DNA from: Bacteroidia bacterium
GTDB lineage: Bacteria > Bacteroidota > Bacteroidia > Cytophagales > Cyclobacteriaceae
Direction of reading: 5' to 3'
Length of the DNA stretch: 8,155 nucleotides
Assembly (NCBI GenBank): GCA_025356795.1
Contig: JANXRR010000624.1
Location: 1-8,155 of the forward strand
The notes below the pieces were generated by a model, which was given only the letters and a program-made list of their open reading frames with translations, had not been told where the DNA came from and made no database searches. How positions within the stretch are numbered: the first letter of the stretch is position 1; the number at the start of each line of letters is the position of its first letter. The translations under genes and the position numbers were made by a program. This document shows positions 6,512 to 8,155 of this stretch, piece after piece.

Positions 6512-7739
6512 GACTGCCGCTGTTGTTGCTTTATATCTATGTCTTTTTTCTTGTGCAGAAAAAAAAACAATAAATCACATGACGGATGAGGAGCTTAAAA
6601 CAGTAGCCGTAGAATTGGCTCATAGGTACATTATTGCTGATGGTCATGTTGACTTGCCTGAAGTGATGGTTGAAAATCATATTCTTGCCAACATAGCAAA
6701 CAGTCAATTTTTTATCCATGCCGATAAAGGTGAATTTGATTATGAACTTGCCAAGAAAGGAGGACTAACAGCCCCCTTCATGTCAATTTATATTCCGGCC
6801 AGCTACCAAAAGAAAAATGATTTTGGTAAAGCCTATGCAGATTCACTTATTGATATGGTGGAAGGGATTGTAAAACTACATCCAGATAAATTTTCTCTAG
6901 CAACTACGACAAAAGATATTGAAACCAATTTTAAAGCAGGGAAAATTTCGTTACCAAAGGGAATGGAAAATGGCGCACCAATTGGCAATAACATTAAAAA
7001 CCTCAAATACTTTTACGATCGCGGCATTCGCTACATCACCCTCACTCATAGCAAGAATAACCAGATTTGCGATTCTTCCGGAGACACAACCAAATGGAAT
7101 GGCTTAAGTCCTTTCGGGAAAGAAGTGGTTCTAGAGATGAACCGTTTAGGCATTATGGTTGACATTTCACATGTAGATGACAGCACCTTTTATCAAGTTA
7201 TGAAGATCACGAAAGTTCCTGCGATAGCCTCTCACTCATCGGCTCGTTATTTTTCACCTTCCACTCGCAGAAATATGACGGATGATATGATCAAAGCATT
7301 GGCGAAAAATGGTGGTGTTATCTTAATTAATTTTTACACTGCGTTTCTTGATTCCGCCACCGCTAAACAACAAAAAGAAAATAATAAAAAGAGTGAGCTT
7401 GCTTTAAAAGAAAAAGGATTAAAAGAAACTGATTCATTGGCAAAGATCTTAGTTGATCAGATTAAAAAAGAAAATCCACTACCGTTGGTCGATGTTGAAA
7501 AAGTTGCAGATCATATAGATCATGTGGTGAAACTAACCTCTATCGATCATGTTGGTTTTGGTTCTGACTTTGATGGAGTAAACGGAATGTTGCCAAAAGG
7601 TTTAACTGATGCTAGCATGTATCCTAATTTAATTTACAGTTTATTAAAGCGAGGATACACCGAAGCTGACATTGAGAAAATTTGCAGTGGCAATTTTATC
7701 CGTGTTTGGAAACAGGTGGAAGATGGCGCGGGAAAGTAA
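6498..7739 (+). CDS. Membrane dipeptidase (peptidase family M19), predicted lipoprotein
   Basis: A 413-residue zinc dipeptidase related to renal dipeptidase. The first 18 residues form a short signal with lipobox LFSC and lipidation at Cys19, so the enzyme is exported and membrane anchored; this fixes the ATG at 6498 rather than the later ATG at codon 28. The metal ligands of M19 are all present: His50 and Asp52 in DGHVDLP, Glu157 in GMENGAPIG, His225 in VDISHVDD, His246 in ASHSSAR, and Asp357 in GFGSDFDG. Other markers are GIRYITLTHSKNN (176-188) and PSTRRNMTDDMI (254-265). A lysine-rich charged segment at about 286-327 is inserted before the last metal motif, as often seen in Bacteroidota homologues. 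Family members cleave dipeptides, including ones with D-residues; the true substrate here is unknown, but cell-wall peptides are plausible given the neighbouring MurNAc genes. A run of nine A (6559-6567) follows the lipobox codon closely. Confidence 0.94.
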   Translation: MTIVKTAAVVALYLCLFSCAEKKTINHMTDEELKTVAVELAHRYIIADGHVDLPEVMVENHILANIANSQFFIHADKGEFDYELAKKGGLTAPFMSIYIPASYQKKNDFGKAYADSLIDMVEGIVKLHPDKFSLATTTKDIETNFKAGKISLPKGMENGAPIGNNIKNLKYFYDRGIRYITLTHSKNNQICDSSGDTTKWNGLSPFGKEVVLEMNRLGIMVDISHVDDSTFYQVMKITKVPAIASHSSARYFSPSTRRNMTDDMIKALAKNGGVILINFYTAFLDSATAKQQKENNKKSELALKEKGLKETDSLAKILVDQIKKENPLPLVDVEKVADHIDHVVKLTSIDHVGFGSDFDGVNGMLPKGLTDASMYPNLIYSLLKRGYTEADIEKICSGNFIRVWKQVEDGAGK

Positions 7740-7777
7740 TCGGATATAGTTATTTATTGAAAGTTGATTATTAAGAA

Positions 7778-8155
7778 ATGAGAGAAGGGGCATTTACCAA
7801 GCAAAACATTGAGCGATGGCAAAGCTATGAGCAGTTGCTTGACAGCAGCAGTTTAATCGCTCCCGAAAAAAAATCAGAAATATTTATTCAGCTTACCGAT
7901 GATTTGTCGTTTGCCCAAACTCAATACCCCACGAGCGAAATTACTCAGTATTTAAACACGCTTGCTTCCAAAATTCATCAGCAGATTTATAAAAATAAAA
8001 AAGAAGAACGCCAGCGGTTCATCACCTTCTGGACCCACGAACTGCCCGCGCTTTTTCTTAGTATGCAAAAGCCTTTGCTTTATTCCTTCATCATAACATT
8101 TGCCGCTACATTCATTGGCGTGCTTTCAACTTTAGGTGACGATTCATTCACCCGA
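7778..8155 (+). CDS. SpoIIM-family membrane protein, N-terminal part (3' truncated by window edge)
   Basis: An open frame from ATG 7778 runs for 126 codons to the last base without a stop, so the C-terminus is missing. The sequence MREGAFTKQNIERWQSYEQLL at the start, then LTDDLSFAQTQYP (39-51) and QYLNTLASKIHQQIY (57-71), followed by FWTHELPALF (84-93), is the usual N-terminal layout of bacterial 'stage II sporulation protein M' homologues (COG1300). The first membrane helix begins around residues 99-119. In non-sporulating Bacteroidota these proteins have no known sporulation role and usually sit with RDD, DUF4129, DUF4350, MoxR and DUF58 genes. It starts 38 bp after the dipeptidase stop with no visible terminator, so it may be cotranscribed with it. 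There is no Shine-Dalgarno site; the sequence before the ATG is AT-rich. Homologues with the same start sequence support this ATG from family knowledge. Confidence 0.87.
   Translation, partial: MREGAFTKQNIERWQSYEQLLDSSSLIAPEKKSEIFIQLTDDLSFAQTQYPTSEITQYLNTLASKIHQQIYKNKKEERQRFITFWTHELPALFLSMQKPLLYSFIITFAATFIGVLSTLGDDSFTR

Noticed and set aside
6559..6567. Nine-A run after the dipeptidase lipobox (similar runs at 5317-5325 and about 7866-7873) as phase-variation tracts
   Set aside because: Runs of 8-9 A encoding Lys-Lys or Phe-Phe are expected in an AT-rich genome; all frames are intact and no variation can be seen from one sequence.

Overview
The window looks like a piece of a Bacteroidota chromosome, most likely of the Cytophagales type. 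This is inferred from four things: AT-rich sequence with almost no Shine-Dalgarno motifs, start regions that can be read with the Bacteroidota promoter form TTTG-N19..22-TAnnTTTG, a RDD/SpoIIM pair of the kind common in that phylum, and secreted proteins with Bacteroidota-style signal peptides. No mobile element, CRISPR array, tRNA or rRNA was seen. Coding density is very high; the longest gap without a gene is 127 bp.

Layout. Positions 1-171 hold the C-terminus of the queuosine enzyme QueG (+), followed after 4 bp by a GT87-type membrane glycosyltransferase (176-1468, +). A secreted GH51 alpha-L-arabinofuranosidase converges on it (1506-3155, -). Next comes a tightly packed five-gene minus-strand operon, in transcription order: RDD membrane protein (6448-5741), 78-aa cytochrome-b5/MAPR-like heme protein (5744-5508), BadF-type amino-sugar kinase resembling MurK (5503-4658), MurNAc-6-phosphate etherase MurQ (4651-3842), and a 188-aa protein of unknown function (3849-3283). 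Its junctions are a 4-bp overlap, a 4-bp gap, a 6-bp gap and an 8-bp overlap. Divergent from the operon across only 49 bp is a lipoprotein M19 dipeptidase (6498-7739, +), followed by the N-terminal part of a SpoIIM-family membrane protein (7778 to the window end, +).

How the genes may work together. The kinase and MurQ form a two-step route: MurNAc is phosphorylated to MurNAc-6-P, which is cleaved to GlcNAc-6-P and D-lactate. This is peptidoglycan turnover or salvage. The neighbouring M19 lipoprotein could hydrolyse dipeptides, possibly cell-wall-derived, on the outer side of a membrane, which would fit the same theme, but that link is inference. The RDD and SpoIIM proteins flank the dipeptidase on opposite strands and probably belong to the RDD/SpoIIM/MoxR/DUF58 type of neighbourhood known in this phylum.

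Most worth a second look: the heme-binding-like protein and the unknown 188-aa protein, both translationally packed with the MurNAc-recycling genes, and the compact divergent promoter region. The rest is ordinary housekeeping or accessory metabolism. I do not see strong evidence for a wholly new system.
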